Origin: Schistocerca nitens
Lineage: Eukaryota; Arthropoda; Insecta; Orthoptera; Acrididae
Direction of reading: 5' to 3'
Assembly: GCF_023898315.1 (NCBI RefSeq)
Contig: NC_064619.1
Coordinates: forward strand, 348,574,650-348,638,649
Length of the DNA: 64,000 bases
The position numbers and the translations under genes were made by a program. This document shows positions 46,571 to 56,590 of the stretch, in pieces. Positions within the stretch are counted from its first letter, which is position 1. The number at the start of each line of letters is the position of its first letter. The notes below the pieces were generated by a model that was not told where the DNA came from, searched no databases, and saw nothing but the letters and a program-made list of their open reading frames with translations.

Positions 46571-47309
46571 ATCTACTTTATATTCCGTGTATTCGCAGCT
46601 TTTGAAAGGCATTATGTTAGGAACAATTCCGCAAACAGCTGGTAAAATGATTGTTGTTTATTACAACACAACCGGTTTCACGGCGTAAATACCGCATTAC
46701 CAGCTGCAGCCTACATGGTAAAATGCAAAATACAGTGCCTCCAAATTTTGTGGCTATTAAAATTAATAAAACAATGCCTAAAATATACTCACAGCGTTAA
46801 AAGATCATAGTCATACCCATCACTCCTTGTAAAAAACTACTGCTCAGTGGATATCGTGAATAATATGACGAGCGAAGGTAACGAAGTCGTTCCCGAATTT
46901 TTTAAATTTGCATGAATCTAAATGAAAAAGGAAAAATAATTTATAGTCACGGCACTACACAAATTACTGTGTGGAACGTGTCAGGTGGCTATGTCTTACT
47001 GGTGTAACCGCATGGGGACTAAGTGCGAAGTGAAAACGGCTCGCACGAACGACAGCAGACTAGCTATCCACGTGGACTGTGTGACGTAATATACTCATAC
47101 GTAGGTGAGCATGGTCGCTACATTCACAAACGAGAACAATACAGAGTCTTACTGAGTATCGTATATTCACTGAATAGTAAATTTTGACTGGGAGCGATGG
47201 GTCTGCCTCACAACGTTGTGAGTAAATTTTAGACTTTCCCGTATTAATTTTAATCGCCGAAAAATGTGGTGACACTGTACTTCGCTAATGCCCTGTGCTA
47301 ATCGTATAA
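46571..47309. other. Unassigned apart from a hammerhead-like half-element
   Basis: Contains the half-element at 46640-46790. The rest is AT-rich and unrecognised. Confidence 0.35.
46640..46790 (-). repeat. Single-arm relative of the foldback elements
   Basis: Similar over about 140 bases to 47630-47775 in the same orientation (shared CTGGTAAAAT, TTGTTGTTTAT, TTTTGTGG and TATTAAAATTAATA). The module at 46664-46708 (minus) has CUGGUAA, a GC stem, GUGAAACCGGUU. The core is degenerate. No inverted partner was found. Confidence 0.55.
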
Positions 47310-47625
47310 AGAATGATAAGATTAGCTGATTACACTGCCATCCTAAGTGAAAATAAAAAGATTTACAGGATCTGTTTAATGGAATGAACAATGTAATGAA
47401 GAAGGAATATGTGTTGAGAGTAAGTCGAAGAAAGACGAATGTGATGATAATTAGTGGAAATGAAGCCAGCGAGAAACTTATCAGACTCGGGGTTCAAGAA
47501 GTAGAAGTAGTAAAGGAAACCTCCTACTTAGCCTGCAAGATAACACATGATTGACGGTATAAGGAGGGTATAAAAAGCGGACAGGGTATGGCGAAAAAGA
47601 GCGTCCTCGGGCTAAAGAAGTATAA
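47310..47625 (+). pseudogene. RTE-like LINE RT fragment
   Basis: The plus strand reads MIRLADYTAILSENK (catalytic box LADY for YADD), then after a shift KEYVLRVSRRKTNVMIISGN and EASEKLIRLGVQEVEVVKE. It is closely similar to the minus-strand LINE at 51266-51634, so it is the same family. Confidence 0.8.
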
Positions 47626-47629
47626 TGTC

Positions 47630-47775
47630 AACAACTGGTAAAATTGTTGTTTATAAAATCACAACTGGTTTCGCGGCCTACAGACACATTATCAGTGCAA
47701 TATATACGTTAAAAGCAAAGTACAGAGTCACGACATTTTGTGGATATTAAAATTAATATATGACTATCTAAACTA
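47630..47775 (-). repeat. Single-arm relative of the foldback elements
   Basis: Partner of 46640-46790. The module at 47660-47698 (minus) reads CACUGAUAAUG, a short stem, GCGAAACCAGUUGUG: a hammerhead-like order with a CUGAUAA box (one core mismatch). Confidence 0.55.
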
Positions 47776-47784
47776 TTCATACGA

Positions 47785-48395
47785 GGGTTGAAACTTTAAG
47801 AGTGTCAACTATTTATTTACAGCTCGTACAAAGTAGATACGTGTTTCAAAGTTTTACTGACCTTTAAAGTAGTCCCCAGCACTGTGTATAGCCCGTTGCT
47901 ACCGATATGAAGGTCGTAGGATACTCTTAGCAGTGGCAGTTGTGTTGACAGTTCGACCTGCGCGGTCTATTGCCCGACGAATTCGTAGCAGTTCTGAAGC
48001 GAATGCCGTCTAATGTTTCCATCGGTTTAGATATCGAGTTGAACTTACGAGGGCTTAAGACAGGTAAGTGAAGTAGGTGGTGTAACACTTTCCGGCCCCA
48101 TCAGTCAGACAAATCAGTAACAGTTTGTATTTTACGTGCTTCAGCATTGTCCTGCAAAGTTATGACCAGGTCCCGCTGTTCATTTTTGGAACACAACCTA
48201 CGACCATCTTAGAGACAGAAGTGATGATACTTTTTGCAGGACCTGACCATCATTTTGCAGGACAATGGTGAAGCTCGTACAGTGCAAGCTGGTACTGATT
48301 TGTTTAACTGATGAGGCTGCTAAGTGCTATACCACCTACTGCACTCCCGTGACTTAAGCCCCCGTAAGTTCAACTCTATTTATAAAGTGAAGGAA
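47785..48395. pseudogene. mariner-like transposase fragments, inverted pair
   Basis: 47785-48230 reads on the minus strand as the C-terminal part of a mariner transposase: LSPRKFNSISKPMETLDGIR, then ATNSSGN and AIDRAGRTVNTTATAKSILR, then AGDYFKGQ at the end. 48225-48395 reads on the plus strand as the same region: DLTIILQDNGEARTVQAGTD and LLHSRDLSPRKFNSI. The D in DLSPRKF lies in the third-aspartate region (SPDLSPCDF in relatives), with the final D lost. The two parts form an inverted repeat, and both are broken by stops. Confidence 0.65.
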
Positions 48396-48954
48396 ACACT
48401 TAACACATAATTTTATTACTCACTAATACCCAATCTTACAAAAATCAAAATTATCCAGAATGGTAATTTGTTATTCAATGTGAACTCAGCATTTTCGTTT
48501 TTATATCTAAAAGTTTTTACTTCCTCCAATATATCCAAAATATGGCTTTTTTCTCTTTCATGAAGTACATTTTATTTGTCTGAAGGGCTTGTGATTCTGT
48601 GACTCTCTACGCTTAAGTGAGGTGTTAATGTAGATCTTGGGTATTTATGTTAAATCACTCCTGAATATTCGAAATGACTCACCAGTTTGCCCTATATACC
48701 TCTTAGGGCAATCACTGCATGTCATACAGTATACACCTGCTTCAGTATATTTATTTACCACAGCTCTTTCCTTGTGCCTTAGTTTCCTGCCTGTATTCGA
48801 AAATATAAAGTACTGTTCTTTCGGATACTACACACAGGTATTGTATTCTACAAAAAATAGAGCGCTCCTTGGCCTGCTCGGCTGGTCTAAGCGATATAAA
48901 ACCTGCGTCTGATGAGATATGGGAAACATTTTTTTTCTTTTTCCGTATGCTTCA

Positions 48955-49600
48955 ATTAACTGCTGAAAATGTGTGCCCCGACCGGGACTCGAACCCGGGG
49001 CACACATTTTCAGCTGTCCACATCGAGGTATATCAACAACACCTGTCGGCAGCTGAGGTTGTCAGTTAGTCATCGTTTATTCCAGGGAAAAGCTGCATGG
49101 TCATCAACAGTAACTGTTCTTTCGAGAACAAGTTACTGTCTTCGTATATATAGTTAAAGGCTACCCAGCCATTGACCTTCGTCTGTGCGAATGCGCACAG
49201 GTTGCCCAAACTCTTACGGGAATCGCCAAAGCGTGCGCGAGTAATGATAGGTTGGGCAAATGTCTATAAGGTACAATACATATGTAGAATTGTGGACAGT
49301 TGGGAATGTGTCTCACGGGAAGCGTGCAAGGCATAAGTCCCTGCCGTCGCGCTATTCGTCTGTGTCCTCGGTGGCTCAGATGGATTGAGCGTCCGCCATG
49401 TAAGCAGGAGATGCCGGGTTCGAGTCCCGGTCGGGGAACACATTTTCAGCTGTCCACATTGAGGTATATCAACAACACCTGTTGGCAGCTGAGGTTGTCA
49501 GTTAGTCATCGTTTATTCCAGGGAAAAGCCGCACGGTCATCAACAGTAACTTTTCTTTCGAGAACAAGTTACTGTCTTCGTATATATATCTATTAACTGC
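48955..49600 (+). mobile_element. Dimeric tRNA-derived SINE with hairpin head, inserted in PLE
   Basis: The insert is 48964-49591, with target-site duplication ATTAACTGC at 48955-48963 and 49592-49600. The uninterrupted site exists in the sister PLE copy near 55140-55155. The right unit has a tRNA-like head (A-box TGGCTCAGATGG near 49372, B-box GGTTCGAGTCC near 49419) and a ~150-base body. The left unit repeats that body (49011-49153 equals 49448-49590 with few changes), but its head is a near-perfect hairpin of TGAAAATGTGTGCCCCG and its complement around a reversed B-box (48964-49012). Confidence 0.8.
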
Positions 49601-50091
49601 GTCAACAGATTCTGGATCGCAACCGTTTTGATACGCTATAACTGAATAACCTAATATTGTCATTCGCGATGCATTAGTAAGGGTCACTACATACAAGCGG
49701 TTAAAAATGGCTTCGAAAGCTGAAGATGTATATTTAATTGAAACACATGACTGCCTGTGTATAACAAGATCAGTAGAGATTAGCTTCCGACAAATATCGA
49801 AGCCAATATTTTCATTTTTATGGTCACTTGAGGCTCCAAAAATTGTAAAGTGTCATGCTCAGCTCACTAAACTGTAAACTGTGTCTTTCCGTACAAATTA
49901 TTTAGATCCCGGAGGAACTTGTCGATTTCAAAATTATTACTAACACATAATATGTAAACATGGTCAAAATACCTGTTCCATAAAATTAATTTGCTGGCAT
50001 GCTGAGGCAATTGTTTCATACATTCTACCTCAAAGTGCGTCATAAAAATATTTGCTATGTAGTATGCAAGTGCCGAGCGCATGGCTAACTT

Positions 50092-50870
50092 CCTTCTACA
50101 TCTACATCTACATGACTACTCTGCAATCACATTTAAGTGCTTGGCAGAGGGTTCGTCGAATACTATCTCTCTACCATTCCACTCCCGAACAGCGCGCGGA
50201 CAAAACGAACACCTAAACCTTTCTGTTCGAGCTCTGATTTTTCTTATTTTATTTTGATGATCATTCCTACCCATGTAGGTTGGGCTCAACAAAAAATTTT
50301 CCCCTTCGGAAGAGAAAGTTGGTGACTGAAATTTCGTAAATAGATCTCGCCGCGACGAAAAACGTCTTTGCTGTAATGACTTCCATCCCAATTCGCGTAT
50401 CATATCTGCCACACTCTCTCCCCTACTTTGTGATAATACAAAACGAGCTGCCCTTTTTTGCACCCTTTCGATGTCCTCCGTCAATCCCACCTGGTAAGGA
50501 TCCTACCAATGAAACGTAACCTTTGGCTCGTCTTCCCCACAATATTATCTATGTGGTCTTTCCAACTGAAGTTGTTCGTAATTTTAACACCCAGGTACTT
50601 AGTTGAATTGACAGCCTTGAGAATTGTACTATTTATCGAGTAATCGAATTCCAACGGATTTCTTTTGGAACTCATGTGGATCACCTCACACTTTTCGTTA
50701 TTTAGCGTCAACTGCCACCTGCCACACCATACAGCAGTCTTTTCTAAATCGCTTTGCAACTGATACTGGTCTTCGGATGACCTTACTAGACAGTAAATTA
50801 CAGCATTCATGCGAATCAAAATCATACACTAATTTAAAATGATATTTAAAAGACAAAACAGTTTTTAATG
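50092..50870 (-). pseudogene. I/Jockey-like LINE, 5'-truncated, inserted in PLE
   Basis: Minus strand: AVIYCLVRSSEDQYQLQSDL and CGRWQLTLNNEKCEVIHMSS, then KYLGVKITNNFSWKDHI (RT end, 50825-50481). After a shift: IERVQKRAARFVLSQSRGES, ELGWKSLQQRR and VREWNG (50490-50116). It ends at 50092 in a (TGTAGA)n-type tail, seen as CTACATCTACATCTACATG on the plus strand. It lies within the PLE coding text, so it is younger than the PLE. It is 5'-truncated just at the catalytic box. Confidence 0.85.
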
Positions 50871-52149
50871 AAGCCAGCATGTCTTCCAGCTATTTAAATG
50901 GTCTCTCCGGAAAGGTATACATATTCCTGCGATAATAGTTTGCCCCTGAACAGCAGGTATATTAACATAGATATTAGTGACATCATATGCCATCATATGC
51001 GTTGTTGGTGGTGTGAATACACCCAGGAAATTGTTTATAAGCTCTTTCCTGTGTTTTATACGCAAATTAATAGTATGTTGAAAGTGTTTTCTGCCTAATA
51101 ACCTGCGCCCCCACTAGCAGTCACAACCGGGCGTAATGGTTTGCCTATTTAGTGAAGTTATACTACCACGCGATTTTGGTGCTACTGGGTGCACCAATAA
51201 AAGTCGCATCCTTTGAGTTTTATTAGGAAACGTTTCCGATTAACTAAAAAACGTTTTAAGATTTGCTACATACCTAATTTCATTTTACCAGTTCTTAGCA
51301 GAAATCTTCCTAACATCATACCTCTCTTCTCTAGTGACGCTCTTTTTGCCGTACCTATTCTGATATTTGTACCCTCCTTGCACCGTCTGTCTTGGGTTAT
51401 TTTGCAGCCAATGTAGCAGGATTCATTTACTTCTTCTACTTCTTGAACCCCAAGTCTGATAAGTTTCTCGCTGGTCTCATTTCTGCTAATTATCATTACG
51501 TTCGTCTTTCTTCGACTTACACTCAATATATATTCTGTGCTCATTTGACTGTGCATTCCGTTAAACCGATCCTGTAATTCTTTTTTATTTTCACTTGGAA
51601 CAGCAGTGTCATCAGCTAATCGTATCATTGACATTCCTGAACTTTAATCGCACTCTTGAACCATACTTTTGTTTCCATCATTGCTTCTTCGATGTATAGA
51701 TTGAAAACTAGGGGTGAAACTACAGTCCTGTCTCTCACACTTTTTAATTGGAGCACTTCGCTATTGGTCTTCCAGTAATATTGTTTCCCATTGGTTCTTG
51801 TACACCTTGTTTATCATACGCATTGCCCCACAACACACCCCTATTTTTCTCGGACTTCCGAACATTTTGCTGCATTTGACATTGTCGAACCGGTTTTAGG
51901 TATACAAGTCCTGTAAAAGTTTCCTGATTTTTCTTCGGTCTTGCTGCCATTATCAATCGAGACGTCAGAACTGCATCTCTGGTTCCTTTATCTGTCCTAA
52001 ACTAAATATGATCGTGTTATAATAGATCCTCAGTTTCTTCCCTTTCTCTTTGCATATTATTTTTGTCAGAAACTTCGATGCATTGTCTATTAAGCTGATT
52101 CTGAGATAGTTCTCTCACATGTTGGCTCTTGCTCGCTACAGATTTGTGT

Positions 52150-52552
52150 GAAGAAGTAGTAAAATGTAACACCTACCGCCGTCCTTACGAAATTATTTAT
52201 TATATGGCTACCAGTTTCGGTGCTTCATTGCACCATCTTCAGGCCTTAGCTGACGCTGAAGGGTATCTCCATTCCGTGTACATGATTCATCAGTAGCCGA
52301 CATCTACTAACTGGCTTTTGCAGATTACCTGTAAAAACTATGTTGCGTCTCCAACCATCTACTACCAACTCAATTTATGGAGATAATCCCCTAAGCTTCA
52401 GTTGAGGCCGCAAGATGTAGCACTGAAGCACCAAATTTGGTAGCCATATAATAATTAACATTGTAAGGACGTCTGTTCGTGTTTTATTTTATTACGTAAG
52501 TGAACAGCGGAAATCCCTCAAACCCCCAATTACAAGGATAGACAAACAAAAA
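52150..52552. mobile_element. Foldback element FB3 with consensus hammerhead-like arm
   Basis: Inverted arms at about 52157-52315 and 52345-52496 mirror CCGTCCTTAC, ATTATATGGCTACC, GGCC and TATCTCCAT. The left arm holds a hammerhead-like module with all core bases (52204-52243, minus). The right-arm copy (52406-52446, plus) has a mutated box (CGCAAGA) and CAAAU for GAAAC. No ORF. The element splits a LINE between AGATTTGTGTGAAG and TTTTTCCGAAAGTC. Confidence 0.8.
52204..52243 (-). ncRNA. Hammerhead-ribozyme-like module, best match in window
   Basis: Minus strand order: GGC (stem I), CUGAAGA, stem II GGUGC-AAUGAA-GCACC, GAAAC, UG loop, GUA, GCC (stem I). That fits a type I hammerhead: C3 U4 G5 A6 N7 G8 A9, G12 A13 A14, a two-pair stem III (A-U, C-G) and cleavage after GUA. 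Minimal stem III hammerheads are known from Penelope-like retroelements. A two-base stem III loop is too tight for a stable monomer, so a dimer may be needed. Activity is untested. Confidence 0.6.
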
Positions 52553-52929
52553 CTTGTGAGTTGATGTTTTTCCGAAAGTCTGAAGGAGAATCGCCAGTCT
52601 CATACATTCTATACAGCAAAGTGAATAGTCGTTTTCTATCCCATTTCCCGTAAATATTTTAGAAATCTTGATGGAATGTTATGCATCCTTTTTGCCTCAT
52701 TTGATTGCTAGTCGTCCAAAGCACCTACAAATTCTGATTCTAATAGTGGATCCTCTATCCCTTCGCTGTCGACCCATGTTTCTGTTTCCATCCGGCCATC
52801 AGACAAATACTTTCCCTTACAGACGCCTTTAGTGAACTCTTTCCACGTATTCGCCTGCTACACCTACATTTAACAGTGAAATTCCCATTGCACTCTTAAC
52901 GTTAACGTCCTTGCTTTTAATTTCACCAG

Positions 52930-53415
52930 ACTGACTTTACTGCAACACTTAATTACGAATCTGTCACACTTGCAGTACATATATTTTGGGGATTATTTTC
53001 AAACCGACTGGTTCGTTCTCAAGCCTGACGTACTGAGGGTTCCATGAAAGTCCCTGATCTTTATGACAGTCATATCAAACTAACAATAAATGCATCACTC
53101 GATGACGGTAGACAGATGTCACATTATGGATATGCTCACTATACAATCCAGAGTCAAAATGACGGCAAAAACAGCTGATAGTAAGGTCAGAAAATTTAGG
53201 AGCACAGTTAGCTATTTTAGCTTTCATCTGAATGTCATTGGGATAGTGGACATATGTATATTGTGGTTCTTTCAGTGCATCCTCAATAGGTCACGCCTGA
53301 GAACGAACCAGCTGGTTCGTAAACAGTCGCCAAAATGTATGTACTGAAACTGTGAAACATCTGTAATAAAGTTTTCATTAAATGAAAGAGTTATTGGTCC
53401 TACATCGACAAAATG
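52930..53415. mobile_element. Foldback element FB6 with hammerhead-like arms
   Basis: Inverted arms at about 52945-53051 and 53270-53380 mirror CAGTACATA, ATTTTGG, CTGGTTCGTTCTCA and CATGAAAG-like text. Each arm has a module with CUGAGAA or UUGAGAA, hairpin CGAACC/GGUUCG, (U)AAAC and GUCGCC (right arm, 53294-53332, plus). The core is degenerate. It sits in the same LINE as FB3, about 400 bases away. Confidence 0.7.
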
Positions 53416-53550
53416 TTGACTTGTTTTGACTTTCCTGTATGCTGAATCAGTCCTCCTTACAACCATCTATTTTTCGACTTCTTCAAATTTTCCATGCATC
53501 CAATTCGCCTTAACGTACCAGCACTTGCTACTTACACTTATCTGCAAACC

Positions 53551-53734
53551 TAAAGCAACAAACAAAACTATTGTAAAGTTGTGTTTATTTTATCACAAAA
53601 CAGTATATACATGGTGATAGTAAAGTATAAATAATGTAAAGAATACTGAACGTAAAAAACTGCAACACGCATAACGGTAGACAAGTATATTCTTCGTTTT
53701 TCCAAATCAATGGTCTTAGACAAAGATTCCAACG
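53551..53734. other. Short unassigned spacer
   Basis: AT-rich. It may include the left inverted end of the adjacent Tc1-like relic. Confidence 0.35.
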
Positions 53735-54480
53735 ACAGATTAATGTCTTAAGTACGGGGTGTGACCACCTCTGCCAGCAGTACAGGCCTGACAACGACGG
53801 GGAATGCTGTAAACAGTCTCGTATTGAGGAGATAACGACCATTCTTCCAGCAGAGCTGCCCGCAAGTCTTGGAGAGTTATTGGTGGATGCTAATGTGAAG
53901 CAACCCATGCCCCTAGTGCATACCAGACATGCTGTATGGGAACCAGATCGGGAGAGCAAGCGGTCACGCCCTTTTTGCAGTATCTTCCGTTTCCCAGAAA
54001 ACATCAACCACTTGTGCTCTATTGTATCGAGCATTATCGTCCATCAATACGAAGTCTGAGCCCACAGCACCTCGCAACAAGCCCACATGTGATTCCAAGA
54101 TCTCGTCACGACACCTTACAGCAGTTAAACCTTGCTGATTCAACTGTACAAGTTCATGAAGAGGTTTTCGAGCGGTCAGCATAGTCCCTGCTCACACAAT
54201 TAGGGACGCTCCTCGACATCGGTCTCTTTCCACAATGTTTGGGTCTAGAAATCATGTTCCACGTTCCCTCCAGATGCGAATCCGTCGAGAATCACTCTCC
54301 AGACCAAATCCAGACTCATCTGTGGAAAGAACATTGGCCCAATGTTCGACCGTCCAGGTGGCATACTGAAGGTTGCACTCTAAGACGTTCCCTTCTGTTA
54401 ACACGTGTCACAGGTGGATAAACAGCAGGTCTCCGACAGTAAAGGCCACTCTGCAAAAGCCTTCCGTACACTGTTTGTCT
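53735..54480 (-). pseudogene. Tc1-like transposon relic
   Basis: Minus strand: DESGFGLESDSRRIRIWREG (first catalytic D, about 54320), AGTMLTARKPLHELVQLNQQ, GSDFVLMDDNARYNRAQVVD (second D, about 54030), then degraded DWPAYSPD-like text and a C-terminal end (TAFPVVVRPVLLAEVVTP) near 53740. Several shifts. Boundaries are approximate. Confidence 0.75.
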
Positions 54481-54945
54481 AGATACAATACGTCTAGGTC
54501 CTTTTATAGTCTGTAAATTTCCCCATCCTCCAATAGTTTCAATAATTGAGACGTCTAGTATCAAAATTGGCCAAGTCACCAAAGACATATTTTTGAGTAT
54601 GGATGAGAAACCTCCAAAGACAAAGTGATGCTCAGACTTTTTTTCTTTCATAGTTACATTGCTATATGAAATCTGATTAATAATGAACCCACCTTTTTTG
54701 GTTAATTTAAGTTGTGACTTGACCATTTTTGTTGGAATTTTATAAAATTTTACTGTTTCTATTCTTTTTTCTGTTTTTTCTCTAATAAAACAGTAGTCTT
54801 TTAATTTCCAAAATCTTGTGAAAAAATCTATTGAATGAATAGTTTGTATTTCTCTTCAACCCCAAACACAACAAAAAGAAAATGATCTGTAAATAATCAA
54901 GTATGGTAATAGAATCATTATTATAACAAACCGTTCACACGTACT
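54481..54945. other. Unassigned AT-rich
   Basis: No gene or repeat recognised. Confidence 0.35.
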
Positions 54946-55510
54946 GAGTAATATTGTGCCTTATTTTCTCGCCTCTATTCGAAAATGTAAAATACTGTTT
55001 TTTCGGGTACTACACACAGGTATTGTATTCTACAAAAAATAGAGCGCTCCTTGGCCTGATCGGCTGGTCTAAGCGTTATAATACCTGCCTGTGATGCGCT
55101 AGGTGAAAGAAGAATTTTTTTCTTTTCCGGTATGCTTCTATTAACTGCGTCAACTGATTCTGGATCGCAACCGTTTTGATACGCTATAACTGAATAACCT
55201 CGTATTGTCATTCGAGTTGCATTAGTAAGGAACACTACATACAAGCGGTTTAAAATGGCTTCGAAAGCTGAAGATTTATATTTAATTGGAACACATGACA
55301 GCCTGTGTATAACAAGATCAGTAGATATTACCTTCCGACAAATATCGAAGCCTATATTTCCATTTTTATGGTCACTTGTGGTTCCAAAACTTGTAAAGTG
55401 TCATGCTCAGAGCACTGAACTGTAAACTGTGTCTTTTGGTACAAATTATTTAGATCCCGGAGAAACTTGTCGCTTTCAACATTATTACTAACACATAATA
55501 TGTAAACATC
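54946..55510 (-). pseudogene. Penelope-like fragment, sister of the 48.4-51.2 kb copy
   Basis: Nearly the same sequence as 49592-49960 joined to 48780-48960, but without the SINE: the text around TATTAACTGCGTCAAC near 55138-55153 is the empty site. Minus strand reads YVVFLTNATRMTIRGYSVIA, then YQNGCDPESVDAVNRS. It is truncated before the GIY-YIG domain on one side and before the catalytic RT box on the other. Confidence 0.8.
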
Positions 55511-55600
55511 ATATATATTAGAAACACAGAGTACGAAGAAGCATAAACAACTAAAGATATGAGCTAAATAACCATATTATCTAACTTCCAGTTATTACAA

Positions 55601-55803
55601 TTCGGCCGGTCGTTGTTACCGAGTGGTTCTAAGCGCTTCAGTGCGGAACCGCACTGCTGCTACGGTCGCCTCTTCGAATCCTACCTTGGGTATGGATGCG
55701 TGTGTTGTCCTTAGGTTAGTTAGGTTTACGTAGTTCTACGTCTAGGGGACAGATGACCTCAGATGTTAAGTCCCATAGTGCTTAGAGCCAATTGAACCAT
55801 TTC
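55601..55803 (+). mobile_element. tRNA-derived SINE
   Basis: GGCCG-head family with mutated boxes (B-box-like TCTTCGAATCC near 55669), the family body GTCCTTAGGTTAGTTAGG, and 3' end GAGCCAATTGAACCATTTC. Confidence 0.85.
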
Positions 55804-56189
55804 ATTATACCTAGCGTAAACAACAACTTTCCAATCTTGAAAACCCGTGTTCGGGTATTCAATAAAGTCTCCCAGAAAGCTTTCGCGTGAGTTTTCCGCA
55901 ACAATAATGAATTCGTAATCGTGCTCAGATCCCACAGTCTATGAAGAAAATAAAAACGAACGCGGTAACCAGAAATCCAATTTTGTTCCAATTGTACTTA
56001 CATGAAATACGAAAATGGCTTGTCATCAATTACCACATCGAAAATTGTACCGAAACAGCCATCGACTTAGTTCACTGTGATAGTTTTGTTCTATTACTCA
56101 TGCATCTCCTTCTGGTGTTCTACTCTCACAAAGGCGGTCGTCTGTCTTTAGAGATGATTCAAGGCGACTTCAGACGTATTATATCTCGC
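55804..56189. other. Unassigned
   Basis: An open frame (55941-56216 plus) runs toward the LINE-like C-terminus that follows, but has no clear domain. Confidence 0.35.
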
Positions 56190-56406
56190 TTTGATGAACA
56201 TAACTTTTTTAAATAAAAGGGTGAAATGTAAAGCTATAAAACTCTTTCACAATGTACCCGTGGAAATAAAATGTTTGGCAGGTAACAGAAATTTTTTCAA
56301 AGGTAGATTAAAGGGCTTTCCCCTCAACAGGTCCTTCTACACCTCAGTGATGTACTTCAGTAGCGGTAAGAAGTCATCTGAAAGCAGTAAATTGCCAGAA
56401 TATTAA
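56190..56406 (+). pseudogene. Possible LINE C-terminal fragment
   Basis: Frame 56191-56406 reads KAIKLFHNVPVEIKCLAGNR, then FFKGRLKGFPLNRSFYTSVM. The pattern (LFNxLPxxIKxL...FKxxLKxFLLxxxFYSVxEF) is common at the C-terminus of Jockey/CR1-type LINE proteins. The match is short, and the rest of the ORF is absent. Confidence 0.45.
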
Positions 56407-56590
56407 TACAAATTTTTATTTTTCCATTTAGTCATTTGTTCTGCCGACACGTTTTACATCATAACTTTTATAGTGAATTAATATGTGGAAGTGATAAGTG
56501 ACTCACAAGCTGCGACATAGTCACCAGTAGAATAGTGATCCAGAACGTGTACAAGAAATTTTGTTTACTTCCGTCGGTGATCAAAATATA

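Larger units (their letters stand above)
48440..51205 (-). pseudogene. Penelope-like element, second lineage, broken by two insertions
   Basis: Minus-strand pieces in order: GKPLRPVVTAS (about 51140), AYDVTNIYVNIPAVQGQT (motif A, about 50990), ASLKTVLSFKYHFKLVYD (about 50870), [LINE insertion], MRSALAYYIANIFMTHFEVE and WNRYFDHVYIL (catalytic YVDD changed to YFDH, about 50082-49940), FDICRKLISTDLVIHRQSC (about 49780), [SINE insertion], EAGVYCMTCSDC with RYIGQTGESF (GIY-YIG domain, about 48750-48690), then HILDILEEVKTF (C-terminus, about 48560). Frameshifts and loss of catalytic residues show it is dead. It is not closely related to the intact pair at 885-7579. Confidence 0.8.
51230..53550 (-). 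pseudogene. RTE-like LINE, interrupted by two foldback elements
   Basis: Minus strand: fragments of an upstream region at about 53540-53420, RKRLFTLLYRMYETGDSPSD with FRKN (about 52640-52560), KNQETFTGLVYLKP (about 51940), MSMIRLADDTAVPSENKKEL with catalytic LADD (51634 onward), SRRKTNVMIISRNETSEKLI, CYIGCKITQDRRCKEG and RASLEKRGMMLGRFLL (to about 51270). The coding text breaks at 52150-52555 and at 52930-53415, where foldback elements sit. Stops and shifts abound. Confidence 0.75.

Noticed and set aside
49358..49440. tRNA gene
   Set aside because: A- and B-boxes are present, but the sequence continues directly into a SINE body that is repeated upstream, and a full cloverleaf with a clean acceptor stem is not evident.
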